Assembly: GCF_000499845.2 (NCBI RefSeq)
Contig: NW_027174113.1
Span: 85,741 to 149,740, forward strand
Direction of reading: 5' to 3'
Source: Phaseolus vulgaris
Lineage: Eukaryota; Streptophyta; Magnoliopsida; Fabales; Fabaceae
Length of the DNA stretch: 64,000 nucleotides
The notes beneath the pieces were generated by a model that was given only the letters and a program-made list of their open reading frames with translations, had not been told where the DNA came from and did not search any database. This document shows, piece by piece, positions 50,369 to 60,595 of the stretch. Numbering within the stretch: position 1 is the stretch's first letter; each line of letters begins with the position of its first letter. The position numbers and the translations under genes were made by a program.

Positions 50369-52411
50369 ATGGCCCCCACCAGACGAAGGTCAGCGCGCGC
50401 AGCCCCCGCAGACCTATCCATGCAGCAGGTCCTGGAAATAATGAGGGGGTTGCAGCAGGACATGGCGGATTCGAAGATGGAGCAGGAGCGCATGCAGGCA
50501 GATCTTGACGCCTCGCATGAGCGCAACGAAGAGCTCCACCGGGTGAATGAGGAGTTGCGCCAGGGCCTGAGAAACGATAGGAGGCGGCCTGGGCATGACG
50601 AGATGGAGAATCACTCCCCACCAAGGGAGTTTTCCACTCCGTTCTCGCAGGAGATCCTAGACGCAGCAATCCCGAACACGTTCGCGGGACCCAAGGCAAT
50701 TTTCACTGGGATGGAGGACCCGGAGACGCACCTCGCGGCGTTCCACACGCAGATGGTCCTGATAGGCGGCTCTGATGCCGCCAAGTGCAAGCTCTTCATG
50801 AGCACCCTAACCGGGATGGCTATGGACTGGTTCATCAGCCTTCCCGAGGGCCATATCACGTCTTTCCGCCAGTTGTCGCGGTTATTCAGAGAACAATATT
50901 TGGCCAACAAGGCCCCGCCGCCGGTCTCCTACGACCTGTTTGACGTGAAGCAGTATCAGGGGGAGACCCTGAAGGAGTATATCAATCGCTTCGGGGCCCA
51001 GGTCGTGAAGGTTGGTACAACCGAGGAGCCTATGATCGTGTACGCATTTGTGAAAGGCGTATGCCCAGGGCCCTTTGGAGAATCTATTATCCGCAATCGC
51101 CCTAGGACTTTCGCAGAATTACGGCGCAGGGCGGTGGAGCATATCGCTTCGGAAGGGGAGGTATGTGTGAAGCGCACTAGTACCGTGCCCTCACGCCCAA
51201 GGGGACCGGCGCGAGTTCAACCCGTCAGAGTCAATGAGACCACGACGGGGAGAAAGAAGCCAGAGGCGAGACGCCCCTACGAGGCCAGAAAGCCCCAGCC
51301 TCGGGGCCCAGCAGGAGGCGAACGCCCCGCCAGAGAAAGAGCAAGACCGGCGAGGTACAACTTCGTAGTCGAGTTGAAGGATTTGATCGCCGTGCCCAAC
51401 ATAGCCGAGAGGCTGAGGCGACCGGCGAAGACCGACAAGGTGCTAGGGCCCCGTAAAGACTCTTGGTGCGAATTTCACGAGGCTTTCGGGCACCAAATTG
51501 ATAATTGCCTGTCGTTGGGCTACCAGCTAGATGAGCTGGTGAGGACTGGGTTTTTGAAAGATTATGTCGCAGAGTCCACCACGACCGCCACCCTGCCGTC
51601 GCCGGCGGATGAGCCAGCGCACGAGATGCCTGTGCTTGGCGAGGTCCACACCATTGCTGGAGGTTTTTCCGGCGGAGGACCCACCGCCTCCCAGCGGAAG
51701 AAATACGCGAGGGGGGTAAATTCAATCGAAGAGAGGCTCTCGGGGGAGCCCTGGGAGTCAGATATTGTGTTCACAAGAAGGGATCTCCGAGATGTGGTGC
51801 CCCATGACAACGATCCCGTTGTCATCTCGGTCGTCACGGCTGGAAGAAAGGTCCACCGAGTGCTTGTTGATCAGGGAAGCTCGGCAGACGTCATGTTTCT
51901 GTCGACTTTTAATAAGTTACGGCTGTCCCCCGATCTACTGAGCCCCTATACGGGATGTTTGTATGGGTTCGGGGATAACCAGATAGAGGTCCAGGGGTAC
52001 CTGGAGTTGAGGACTACGTTCACGGACGGAGAGGCCTCCCGAACAGAGAGCATTCGGTACCTCGTCGTTAACGCCAATTCTGCCTATAACATTTTGCTGG
52101 GCAGACCGGCGCTAAACCGTCTGAGTGCAATATCCTCCACCCGGCACATGAAGATGAAGCTACCGGACCTCAGTGGCCGGGTGATAGTCATCAGATCAGA
52201 CCAAGAGGAGGCAAGAAAATGCTACGAAAACAGCCTGAAGACGAAGAGAGGCGTTTTCATGGTGTACGAGCGTCCACCGAGCGCGGACGCAACGATGATC
52301 GAGGCGACGCCCGCTGGGCAGACCCCCGAAGAGGCCATAGCAGAAAGGGCGACGCCCGAAGCAGATGCGCCAATGGAGGAAGCAGCAGCGCGTCTGGCAG
52401 CAAAGTGTTAA
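50369..52411 (+). CDS. B2 gag and aspartic protease
   Basis: Uninterrupted frame. Start at ATG 50369 (MAPTRRRSARAAP), preceded by GAGTGACA; the frame is also open to 50225. An N-terminal coiled segment (MQQVLEIMRGLQQDM ...) is followed by the retrotransposon gag domain (FHTQMVLIGGSDAAKCKLF, WFISLPEGHITSFRQLSRLF, YDLFDVKQYQGETLKEYINRF), a basic Arg/Pro region, the zinc-knuckle-like WCEFHEAFGHQIDNC, and the protease with aspartate at 51869 (LVDQGSSAD) and AYNILLGRPALN. Gag should form the particle and protease should cut the polyprotein. The frame ends shortly after a deletion junction near 52385, so the last few residues (ARLAAKC) are out of frame. Confidence 0.9.
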   Translation: MAPTRRRSARAAPADLSMQQVLEIMRGLQQDMADSKMEQERMQADLDASHERNEELHRVNEELRQGLRNDRRRPGHDEMENHSPPREFSTPFSQEILDAAIPNTFAGPKAIFTGMEDPETHLAAFHTQMVLIGGSDAAKCKLFMSTLTGMAMDWFISLPEGHITSFRQLSRLFREQYLANKAPPPVSYDLFDVKQYQGETLKEYINRFGAQVVKVGTTEEPMIVYAFVKGVCPGPFGESIIRNRPRTFAELRRRAVEHIASEGEVCVKRTSTVPSRPRGPARVQPVRVNETTTGRKKPEARRPYEARKPQPRGPAGGERPARERARPARYNFVVELKDLIAVPNIAERLRRPAKTDKVLGPRKDSWCEFHEAFGHQIDNCLSLGYQLDELVRTGFLKDYVAESTTTATLPSPADEPAHEMPVLGEVHTIAGGFSGGGPTASQRKKYARGVNSIEERLSGEPWESDIVFTRRDLRDVVPHDNDPVVISVVTAGRKVHRVLVDQGSSADVMFLSTFNKLRLSPDLLSPYTGCLYGFGDNQIEVQGYLELRTTFTDGEASRTESIRYLVVNANSAYNILLGRPALNRLSAISSTRHMKMKLPDLSGRVIVIRSDQEEARKCYENSLKTKRGVFMVYERPPSADATMIEATPAGQTPEEAIAERATPEADAPMEEAAARLAAKC

Positions 52412-55269
52412 GCTTCCTGGACGCCTTCTCAGGTTATAACCAAATCAAGATGCACCCCAGGGACGAGAGCAAAGCTGCGTTCATGACTGAAACATGCAGT
52501 TATTGCTATAAGGTGATGCCTTTCGGACTCAAAAATGTGGGCGCCACGTACCAGAGGTTAATGGATAAGGTCTTGGCGCCAATGCTCGGGAGGAATGTAT
52601 ACGCCTATGTGGACGACATGGTGGTGGCGTCGCAGAACAGGATGCAGCACATGGCAGACTTGGAGGAATTGTTCAACACGATATCCAAGTACCGCCTCAA
52701 GTTGAACCCCGAGAAGTGTGTTTTTGGGGTAGAGGCCGGTAAATTCTTGGGTTTTCTGCTCACCGAGAGGGGTATAGAGGCGAACCCCGACAAATGTGCG
52801 GCCATTATTGCCATGCGGAGCCCGACATCGGTAAAGGAGGTTCAACAGTTGACAGGGCGGATGGCGGCGCTCTCGAGGTTTGTTTCCGCTGGAGGAGAAA
52901 AGGGGCACCCGTACTTCCAGTGCCTCAAGAGAAACAGTCGCTTTGCATGGACTGAGGAATGTGAAGCGGCTTTCGTTAAACTGAAGGAGTACCTGGCGAC
53001 GCCTCCGGTTCTCTGCAAACCGGTAACGGGCGTGCCCCTCCGTTTGTATTTTACTGTAACAGATAGGGCCATCAGTTCTGTGTTGGTACAAGAGCAGAGC
53101 CAGAGTCAGAAGCCCATCTACTTTGTAAGCAAAGCCTTACAGGGAGCCGAGACAAGGTACCAGGCGCTGGAGAAGGCGGCACTGGCGGTAGTGTTCTCGG
53201 CTAGGAGGCTCCGTCATTACTTTCACAGTTTCACAGTGGTGGTAATGACCAACCTCCCCATACAGAAGGTGCTGCAGAAGCCCGATGTGGCAGGAAGAAT
53301 GGTACGCTGGGCTGTGGAACTGTCGGAATTCGACATACAGTACGAGCCTAGAGGATCCATTAAGGGGCAGGTGTATGCGGATTTTGTAGCAAAACTTTCG
53401 CCCGGAGGTGAGCAAGAAGTGGAAGCGGGTTCACAGTGGCTGCTCTCGGTCGATGGTTCCTCAAACCAGCAAGGGAGTGGTGCGGGAATAGTGCTGGAAG
53501 GACCCGACGGCATACTAATCGAGCAGGCCTTGCGTTTTGCCTTCAAGGCAAGTAACAACCAAGCAGAATACGAAGCCTTGATCGCAGGAATGCTCTTGGC
53601 CAAAGAGATGGGCGCACAGAACCTCCTGGTGAAGAGCGACTCCCAGTTGGTCACGGGGCAGGTGTCGGGTGGGTTCCAGGCGAAGGACCCACAGATGGCG
53701 GCGTATCTCAAATACGTCCAGTTGTTGAGAGGGGCGTTCAACGCTCTTGAGTTGATACACGTCCCCAGGGAGCAGAATGCCAGAGCTGACCTGCTTGCAA
53801 AGCTGGCCAGCTCAGGCAAGGGGGGTAGACAGAGGACAGTGATCCAGGAGACCCTCAAAGCTCCGCGTCGATTCGTGGAAGACAACAGGGTGGATGTCCT
53901 CCAGATTTATGCATCAAGGGGAAGGCCGAGGAGTCATTCCTCATTAACCCAAGATACGCAGAGGGCGCCCCGCATCAGTATGTACGGGGGTGTGTCTGAG
54001 GAAGAACAAATGCAGGTTTGTGTCTTGTCCACAGGAGACACCTGGATGACGCCCTATAAACGGTACCTGGCGGATGGGGCCCTTCCAGTGGACCCTGAAG
54101 AGGGTAAGAAAATCAAAAGGAACGCCGTAAGATATACCTTGGTGGATGGGGTGTTGTTCAGGCACGGTTTCACTCACCCTATCCTAACATGCGTCAGTGG
54201 CGATGAGTGCACCAGGATAATGGCAGAGCTACACGAAGGCATCTGCGGAAGCCATGTAGGAGGAAGGTCCTTAGCCTCCAAGGTAATACGCGCAGGGTTC
54301 TTCTGGCCAACAGTGAAAGAAGATTGCGCACGGCACGCCCAACGGTGTAGACAATGCCAAAAGCATGCCGACTGGCACAAGGCGCCGCCTGAAGAGTTGC
54401 GGTCCATATACAGCCCGTGGCCTTTCCACACATGGGGTATTGACATCCTGGGCCCTTTCCCACTGGCAATCAGGCAGATGAAGTATCTGATTGTCGCCAT
54501 CGAATACTTCACTAAGTGGATAGAAGCAGAACCCGTGGCACAAATCACTGCGCATAAGGTACAGCATTTTGTGTGGAGAAACATCGTGTGTCGCTTTGGC
54601 GTACCCAGGCGCCTGATATCTGACAACGGGACCCAGTTCGCCAGTCAGCAGTTGAGAAATCTGTGCGCTGAAGTGGGAATCAAGCAAGTGTTCGCGTCGG
54701 TCGAACACCCCCAGACCAATGGACAAGTAGAGTCAGCAAACAGAGTTCTGCTGAGGGGGTTAAAAAGAAGGTTAGAGAAGGCTAAAGGGGCGTGGGCGGA
54801 AGAGGTGCCAAGGATTGTGTGGGCATACCACACCACGCCCCAATCCTCTACTATGGAGACGCCGTTCAGTTTGGTGTACGGGTCGGATGCGATGATTCCA
54901 GTAGAAATACACGAAAGCTCACCGCGTTTTCAAAACTTTGTGGTGGAGGAGTCTAACGAGGAGAGACGAGTAAACCTAGATCTACTAGAAGAGGCCCGGG
55001 AAGAAGCCAGAAGAAAAGCAGAAGCGATGAAGAGAAGAGTGGAGCGGCAATATAGCTCTAAAGTAAAGCCACGACAGTTTCAGGTGGGCGACCTGGTGAT
55101 TAGGAAAGCTCACCCGTACGAGTTGGAGAATAAGCTGTCTCCCAAGTGGACCGGGCCCTTCAGAGTTACTGAGGCTAAGGGCAACGGTTCGTACCACCTG
55201 GAGACTTTAGATGGGGGCCCTATCCCGCGCAGTTGGAATGCAGCCAACTTAAAATTTTATTTCAGTTGA
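52387..55269 (+). CDS. B2 partial reverse transcriptase, dual RNase H and integrase
   Basis: Open to the natural stop (SWNAANLKFYFS, TGA). The RT begins at SASGSKVLSFLDAFSGYNQ: relative to B1 about 165 codons are missing, including the linker and VDFTDLNKACPKDS, so polymerase activity is not expected although YVDD (52606-52617) is intact. Next come the first RNase H (YFTVTDRAISSVLVQEQ, PIYFVSKALQG), the second RNase H (SVDGSSNQQGSGAG, AEYEALIAG, KSDSQLVTGQV, NARADLLAK), the H2C2 module (HEGICGSHVGG ... CRQCQKHA), and the integrase triad in TWGIDILGPF, SDNGTQF and NGQVESANR. The deletion also changes frame relative to gag-protease, so no polyprotein links them. An upstream ATG at 52219 overlaps gag and is not a real start. 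Confidence 0.9.
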   Translation, partial: SASGSKVLSFLDAFSGYNQIKMHPRDESKAAFMTETCSYCYKVMPFGLKNVGATYQRLMDKVLAPMLGRNVYAYVDDMVVASQNRMQHMADLEELFNTISKYRLKLNPEKCVFGVEAGKFLGFLLTERGIEANPDKCAAIIAMRSPTSVKEVQQLTGRMAALSRFVSAGGEKGHPYFQCLKRNSRFAWTEECEAAFVKLKEYLATPPVLCKPVTGVPLRLYFTVTDRAISSVLVQEQSQSQKPIYFVSKALQGAETRYQALEKAALAVVFSARRLRHYFHSFTVVVMTNLPIQKVLQKPDVAGRMVRWAVELSEFDIQYEPRGSIKGQVYADFVAKLSPGGEQEVEAGSQWLLSVDGSSNQQGSGAGIVLEGPDGILIEQALRFAFKASNNQAEYEALIAGMLLAKEMGAQNLLVKSDSQLVTGQVSGGFQAKDPQMAAYLKYVQLLRGAFNALELIHVPREQNARADLLAKLASSGKGGRQRTVIQETLKAPRRFVEDNRVDVLQIYASRGRPRSHSSLTQDTQRAPRISMYGGVSEEEQMQVCVLSTGDTWMTPYKRYLADGALPVDPEEGKKIKRNAVRYTLVDGVLFRHGFTHPILTCVSGDECTRIMAELHEGICGSHVGGRSLASKVIRAGFFWPTVKEDCARHAQRCRQCQKHADWHKAPPEELRSIYSPWPFHTWGIDILGPFPLAIRQMKYLIVAIEYFTKWIEAEPVAQITAHKVQHFVWRNIVCRFGVPRRLISDNGTQFASQQLRNLCAEVGIKQVFASVEHPQTNGQVESANRVLLRGLKRRLEKAKGAWAEEVPRIVWAYHTTPQSSTMETPFSLVYGSDAMIPVEIHESSPRFQNFVVEESNEERRVNLDLLEEAREEARRKAEAMKRRVERQYSSKVKPRQFQVGDLVIRKAHPYELENKLSPKWTGPFRVTEAKGNGSYHLETLDGGPIPRSWNAANLKFYFS

Positions 55270-55670
55270 TTTATGTAAGCAGCATGTAACAGTTTAGTTG
55301 AAGGGGACGCTCTTTTTCCCCTTTTTGGGGGTTTTTTAATGAGGTCACCCTAATGAATGGAATAACCAGTTGAGAAAAAGAAGTGCTTTGGTTTTCAGCC
55401 ATTATTTTCCCTTGTTAGAAGTAATGTGATGCGCCGCCTAGGCCATGGCGTCGCCAAGGAAGAAGGCGTCGCCTAGGCCTTGGCGTCGCCCAGAAAGAAG
55501 GCGTCGCCCAAGTAAAAGCATGCATCGTTGGCAGAACGAGACGAAAGGAAGTCGCGCGGTATATGAGGCATATGAAAAGTAAAGTGGCATTGTAAAGAGT
55601 TATGATATTGGAAAATTGTTGTTACAAGCAATGTTCAGTACAAAATGCAAAAACACAAACAAGCCACTTC
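55270..55670. other. B2 convergent spacer between integrase and short antisense gene
   Basis: No gene. CCCCTTTTTGGGGGTTTTTT near 55319, and four GGCGTCGCC-type motifs at about 55447-55510. Confidence 0.6.
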
Positions 55671-56636
55671 TCAGCGCTCATCAGAGTCATCACTGGAGGA
55701 AGGCGAAGCCCCTTTCCCAGCCCGCAGCGCTCGAGTAAGTCGTGTCCTCTTTTCTTGGCTTATTTTCGAACCTGCACGAAGGGAACAGATGTATTAGAGA
55801 CACAGTGAAGAAAGACAGGCACGTTTAGAAAGTAACGAAGGCCGAAGTTGCCTATGGCAGTGGGTCTTACTTATGTACTTCTCAAGAGTCCTAGCGTTGA
55901 ACTCCAAGCTGATCACCGTAGCAGAGTCAAAACCTCCCGCCTCAGCAAGAATCCGGCAAGCTATTTGATCACTTGGAGCCAGATTCTTGAGGGGTTTGGC
56001 TTTGAGGACCTTTTCCTCTCTCACCCAGTACAACGGAAACCCATCGAGGGCGTCGGGAACAAGATCAGTACAGCAGATCTTGAAGAACCGGCCTTTCCAC
56101 CCCGTGAACGAGCTTTGGAAGGGCGTGAAGAGAACTCTTCCGGGTACATTGCTGAGAGTTACCCAGAGGTTGTGTCTCTGTCTCTTCACCTCAAAAAAGT
56201 GAAGAAAGAGGTCAACCGAGGGTGCACAACCCAGAAACCCAAAGAGGACGTCGAAGGCCTTGACAAAGGCCCAGCTGTTGGGGTATAGCTGGGCTGGAGC
56301 CACGTTGATCTCCGTCAGCAGTTCCTTCTCGAACCAGGAGAAGGGTAAGCGCACCCCGATGGTCTTGAACACCACCTGGTAAAAGTAAAAGAAAGGGACC
56401 CCGTTGTTGGCCCGTTCGTCGCCACACACTGGCTCCCCCCGAGTGCATGGGAGCACAGCGATGTCGTCATCGTGCCTCCTCGCGAAGGCCCGGTGGTCGT
56501 AAGAACACAACTCCCCTTTGTGTTCTCGTACGGCCCTGGTGGAGAGCAAGCATGAACACTCATCAAGAAGTTCGCTCGAGGCCCAAGGGTACAAGTCTTT
56601 GGGACGGACCCTGGAGGAAGCATCGTGAGAAGACAT
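55671..56636 (-). CDS. B2 short antisense gene, apparently intact and spliced
   Basis: Exon 1 56636-55871 and exon 2 55771-55671, joined across a 99 bp intron (55870-55772; GTAAGACCC...CTTCGTGCAG). Together they give 289 codons including the TGA, without stops. The protein begins MSSHDASSRVRPKDLYPWAS and has LPFSWFEKELLTEIN, AQLYPNSWAFVKAFDVLFG, FEVKRQRHNLWVTLSNVPG, WKGRFFKICC, LDGFPLYWV and ACRILAEAGGFDSATVI. It ends with a basic helix-like SKISQEKRTRLTRALRAGKG and an acidic serine tail. The core resembles Transposase_28; function unknown. Despite the family name no DDE or other nuclease motif is visible. It is the only antisense gene here without an obvious lesion. Confidence 0.76.
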
Positions 56637-57755
56637 TCTTTAACAAGATCAAGATGGCTGGAAATGCAAGAGTTGAGCGAGGGGAGCAGTTAGAAAGCCC
56701 TTCGACGGAGAAGAAAGGGTGCAAGAAGAAAGGGTACAAGAAGAAAGAACGCAAGTAGGTTATGAAGAGTGAGAAAATGGTGAAGATAGTTCCAGAGTTT
56801 GAAGAGTTAAATAAAGCGCCTAGCGCGCCAAACGACACGAACGGGTGCACCGTGCGATTGATACACGTGGCAGAAGGTGAAAGGATGACGCTGACACCAC
56901 TGGTTTAAATCAGAAAACGTCGTATCAGCAGAATATCCAGTGGTACGATGCGCCGTCGAAAATGAGCCAGGGGTACAGCAGGAGTCAGGAAATGAAATGA
57001 CTAGATACCCCACCGACCATGCAAGCAGCGCCACGTGGATCAAGTCGAATGACAGAAGGTCCCATCAGCTGTACAAGAAGCGCCACGTGGATGGCACAGG
57101 CAAAGCCTTGGGCTCTTCGCTGTTATCAGGCGTTGACCAAGGCAAGAATTAAAGTCAATGTCGAAGCAAAGGTAACGCCCGAGGCGTTGCCAGGAAAGAC
57201 GTAAAGGGCGACGACAAACGAGAAGTCGCGGGCGTCGCCAACCCAAATACCGACTGGCGTTACCTCCCCGATACCCACAGGTAGGAAAGACTGAGGAGGG
57301 AGAAGAAATCAGAGAAAGGCAAAGTTAGTTGCAGACGTCGCCTCCCCGATACCCACAGGTAGGAGAGACTGTGGAGGGAGGCGAGACCGTCAAATGCCAG
57401 CGAGTCACTGGCAGGGTGTTCCCCGATACCTATGGGCAGGAAAGACCATGGAGGGAACAAAAACCCCACAGCACTCAGCGTTTTAGACACCCGGGGACGA
57501 TACGGTGTTGCTTTGGCAGGCCTCTCCTTAGGCGTGGGCGCCGAGTGTTAAAAGATCAAAGAAAGAGCCTTTCGGTATTAGAGTCGTCCCGTGGACGATA
57601 CGGCGTCACTTAGTGAGCCTCTCCACGGGCGTAAGGGTTGGCGAGCGAGCTTACCCAATCATACCAAACCGCCCAACGAAGTGTGAGAAACGGGCAGAAC
57701 ACAGATAAAATAATTGAAGCGTATGAAGGGAAAAGATGAGGGGAGAGCCCCTTAC
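56637..57755. other. B2 segment between the two antisense genes, LTR-like
   Basis: No gene. It contains G-boxes CCACGTGG at 57031-57038 and 57083-57090. A GTGGATGGCACAGGCAAAGC segment followed by CAGGCGTTGACCAAGGCAAG resembles the boundary between the 3' UTR and the LTR start. Three CCCGATACCCACAGGTAGGA-type modules follow at about 57270-57455, then a duplicated GACGATACGG segment (about 57490-57610). The part next to 57750 is a deletion junction that removed exon 2 of the long gene. Confidence 0.6.
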
Positions 57756-58545
57756 CAAAATAGGTGGTCAGGGCGTGGGCATTGTACTCGCTAGCGACCA
57801 GCTTCAAGGTATCAAAGACGATCCCCAACCCCGCCAAGGCTTTGCTTACCTCTCTATCGGCGGGGGATAGCTCTTCCAGAGTTTTGGCCCTGAGCAATTT
57901 GGGGCGTTCCGTCCAGTAAAGAGGGAAGCCATCCAAAGCTGTGGGATCATGCTTGGCGCAGCACACCCTGAAGAACTTCCCTTTCCAGTTCTTGTAAGAA
58001 TTCTGGAAGAGGGAGAGGAGGATCCTGCCAGCGATCCCGGAAAAGCTTACCCAAAAGCTTTTCCCCTGTTTTTTCACCTCAAAAAAATGCAGGAAGACAT
58101 CTACGGAAGGAGGAATGCCCAGGTATCCACAAAGAATTTGAAAGCCCCTCACAAATGCCCAGCTATTGGGATGAAGCTGGGCGGGGGCAGTGTTGATTTC
58201 AGTAAGAAGCTCCCGTTCGAAGGGAGTGAAAGGGAGACGCACTCCTACGCGCTTGAACACGGTCTGGTACATGAAGAAGAAGGGTTTCCCCTTTCTAGGT
58301 CTGTCGTCCAAACAAACAGGTTCCCCAGGCCTGCCGGGACGGACGGATATGTGGGCGTCGTGTGTGCGGCAGAAGGCGTTAAAGTTGTACAGATGGGGAT
58401 CCCCCCGGTGAGCTTCCAGGTCCTGGAAGGAAGTCAGGCTGGTGCATTCACTCAGGAGCTCATCGGAGGCCCAGGGGTAGAAGGCTTTGTAGTTGGATTT
58501 GGGGGTCGTAGGGGAAGAATCAGGCTCCGCGTTCGCGCGCGTCAT
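57756..58545 (-). pseudogene. B2 long antisense gene, exon 1 only
   Basis: Exon 1 is intact (790 nt, the same length as in B1): MTRANAEPDSSPTTPKSNYK, YPWASDELL, LPFTPFERELLTEIN, AQLHPNSWAFVRGFQIL, FEVKKQGKSFWVSFSG, WKGKFFRVCC and LDGFPLYW, ending before GTAAGG at 57755. The intron acceptor and the whole coiled-coil exon are gone: 1,669 bp present in B1 (28935-30603) is missing. Unspliced reading runs to 57610 and would add about 48 unrelated residues. The product, if any, would be a domain-only protein similar in size to the short gene. Confidence 0.8.
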
Positions 58546-59255
58546 GGTGAAAATAGATAGCTGGAGAAAGAAGAGAGGAAAAAGGGTTTAGCAAGTTTAG
58601 CCATGGCAAGAAGGGGAAAGAACCCCAGGAAGCGTCACCCACGCGAGAAAAATCAGAGGAGGAAGAAGAAGCGAAGAAATGCAGTAATACGTGAATAACA
58701 ACAGTCCCAGGCAGTTCAATAAATCAATCCAATGCGACGAAGGGGAAAGGTCGTGAGTATCCGAGATCATACCTTTGCTATTGAAATGGAGGCAGCAGAA
58801 GGGCACAGGAAGGAGAGAATCGCAGTTGCAGAGAAAAAGGGTTTTCGAAGGCGATGAACAGTGCGGAGTTGCAGAGCGAATGAATGTAACAGTAGGGTGA
58901 GCGCGGGGTTTGGAGTAACTTAAACGTTACATTTCGTAACCCAAGAGGCGCAAATTGAGGGCCGCAGGATCGAGCCACGCGTCAGAAGGTCGTTTGCCCA
59001 GGGGAAGCGCAAAGGTCTCTAAAGGAGGGCCACGCGATGGGCCACGTGGCGCGTGATAAAGGGTAGCCCAAAAGTTGTAATCATCCCCATTGCAGGGAAT
59101 GTCCAATCGGTCATTAAGAATACCCCGGTGGTTCAGATAATGTCGCGTCAGTAATTCGAAAATTTGCTGAGTCAGCAGAGAATGACACGTCATCAAGAAA
59201 GCACATTGATGGCGGGGGCAAGGCTTTAGTCTTTGCGCTGAAGACAAGTCTTCGG
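58546..59255 (-). other. B2 long antisense gene 5' region and 3' UTR of the element
   Basis: Includes the 5'-UTR intron on the minus strand (donor near 58770, GGTATGATCTC; acceptor near 58558, TCTCCAG) and a CCACGTGG G-box at 59042-59049. No other gene. The likely antisense promoter lies between about 58870 and 59255, or in the LTR. Confidence 0.55.
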
Positions 59256-59274
59256 CTTAAGACTGGGGGGCTTG
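59256..59274 (+). other. B2 polypurine tract
   Basis: CTTAAGACTGGGGGGCTTG immediately before the 3' LTR. Confidence 0.87.
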
Positions 59275-60590
59275 TGTACCGTCCCGTATCAGGGCGTTGA
59301 CTAAGTCAAGGTCAAAGTCAACGACTGGAAGGTCAAAGTCAGCTCAAGGTGTCGCCCAGGTGTAGGGACGCCAAGAGGAAGCGTCGCCAAGGCAGGACAA
59401 GGCGTCGCTAAAGCACGGCGTCGCCTAGGTGAAGGCGTCGCCTAGGTGGAGGCGTCGCCTAGATGAAGGCGTCGCCTCGGTGAAGGCGTCGTCCAGGTGA
59501 AGGCGTCGCCTAGGTGAAGGCGTCGCCCAGGTGAGGGCGTCGCCAGATCGAACAGTGTAAAAGCGAGGCAATCACGGTGTGGTTCCCCGATACCCATGGG
59601 TAGGAAAAACCATGGAGGGAGCGACGCCGTGTGAAAGCCTCAGGTCCCGATATCTCGGGAAAGCGATAAAGAGAAGGAAAAGGTGGCTTCAAGGCCATAG
59701 TGATAGTACCAGTGAAGGGCAGCCTGACTCGCGAAGTACCCCTGCCGCCCCAGAGACGCCTTCGGGACAGATACGACCCAAGAGGAAGGTCACGCCCAGG
59801 ATAACCGGGTGCAGGGTGTGAGAGGAAGGCAGATACGCTCTCAGAGTAAGTGGCTAGATACTTGGGGGGCATGAGTTGGCACCCAAAAAGCCACCCCTAG
59901 CGCAGTAGCACTCCCAAGCAGGAGGACCCACACGTAGAAACGTCCCCAGATGGGCAGAAACACTCCCAGATGGGGTCAAGGCGTCGTGAGGCCCTCCACG
60001 TGTATGACAGCAATGCCGGAATGGAAACACCCTCTAGTCAGGTGCCAGGTAATTAAAGATATTCAATACAGTTTCCCTTTTTGGCATTCAGGTACTATTA
60101 TGGCTCCCAAGCGTTTCAACGTCTTAAATGCGCTACGTTTCATAATTAAGCGCTTTAATGAGCGCGTTACGTTTGAGTTTAAAAGCGCTTTAAGGCGCTT
60201 TAAATGCTGGGGGCAGTTTAAATAGCGTTGAGAATGTCGGAAAAAGGGTTGGAACCTTTGGCAAATTTACGAGAAACTCTCTGGTTGCTTGCCCGTGCTT
60301 TAGGATTACGTACAAGTGACTGGAGAATATTTTTGCCTGAAGGGGACAACACACACACATATACACAGTTCTTTTACCACCCTTCAGAGTGCCACACGCG
60401 GTGCTCAGATACGTGGGTGGACAGTTTTTGGTGTTTCTTGCCGGCTGACTTGAGCGTCGGAGTGCAAACGGCCGCTAGGGCGCCACTCTGCCCTCATTTT
60501 GCAGGAAATTTGCAGGCATTCAGTGGGAAGGAGTCCTTAGCTGACGATTGAGGCCACGCACGAAGACGTCCCGGTCAACCGGACGGAACA
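59275..60590 (+). repeat. B2 3' LTR
   Basis: 1,316 bp partner of 48951-50267, followed by AAACC. Confidence 0.94.
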
Positions 60591-60595
60591 AAACC

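Larger units (their letters stand above)
48951..60590 (+). mobile_element. Element B2: Tat-lineage retrotransposon, complete ends, internal deletions
   Basis: 11,640 bp with LTRs 48951-50267 and 59275-60590 and perfect AAACC duplications at 48946-48950 and 60591-60595. It is inserted in B3. Order on plus: 5' LTR, tRNA-Lys primer site, gag-protease (one open frame), RT lacking its N-terminal third, two RNase H domains and integrase (one open frame), then minus-strand short and long antisense genes, polypurine tract, 3' LTR. About 8 LTR differences by eye. Highly similar to B1 but in the opposite orientation. Confidence 0.95.

Noticed and set aside
55671..58545. Antisense genes considered as captured host genes
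   Set aside because: The same genes occur at the same place in several element copies and subfamilies, and the domain resembles a family already associated with gypsy-type elements, so they are element genes.
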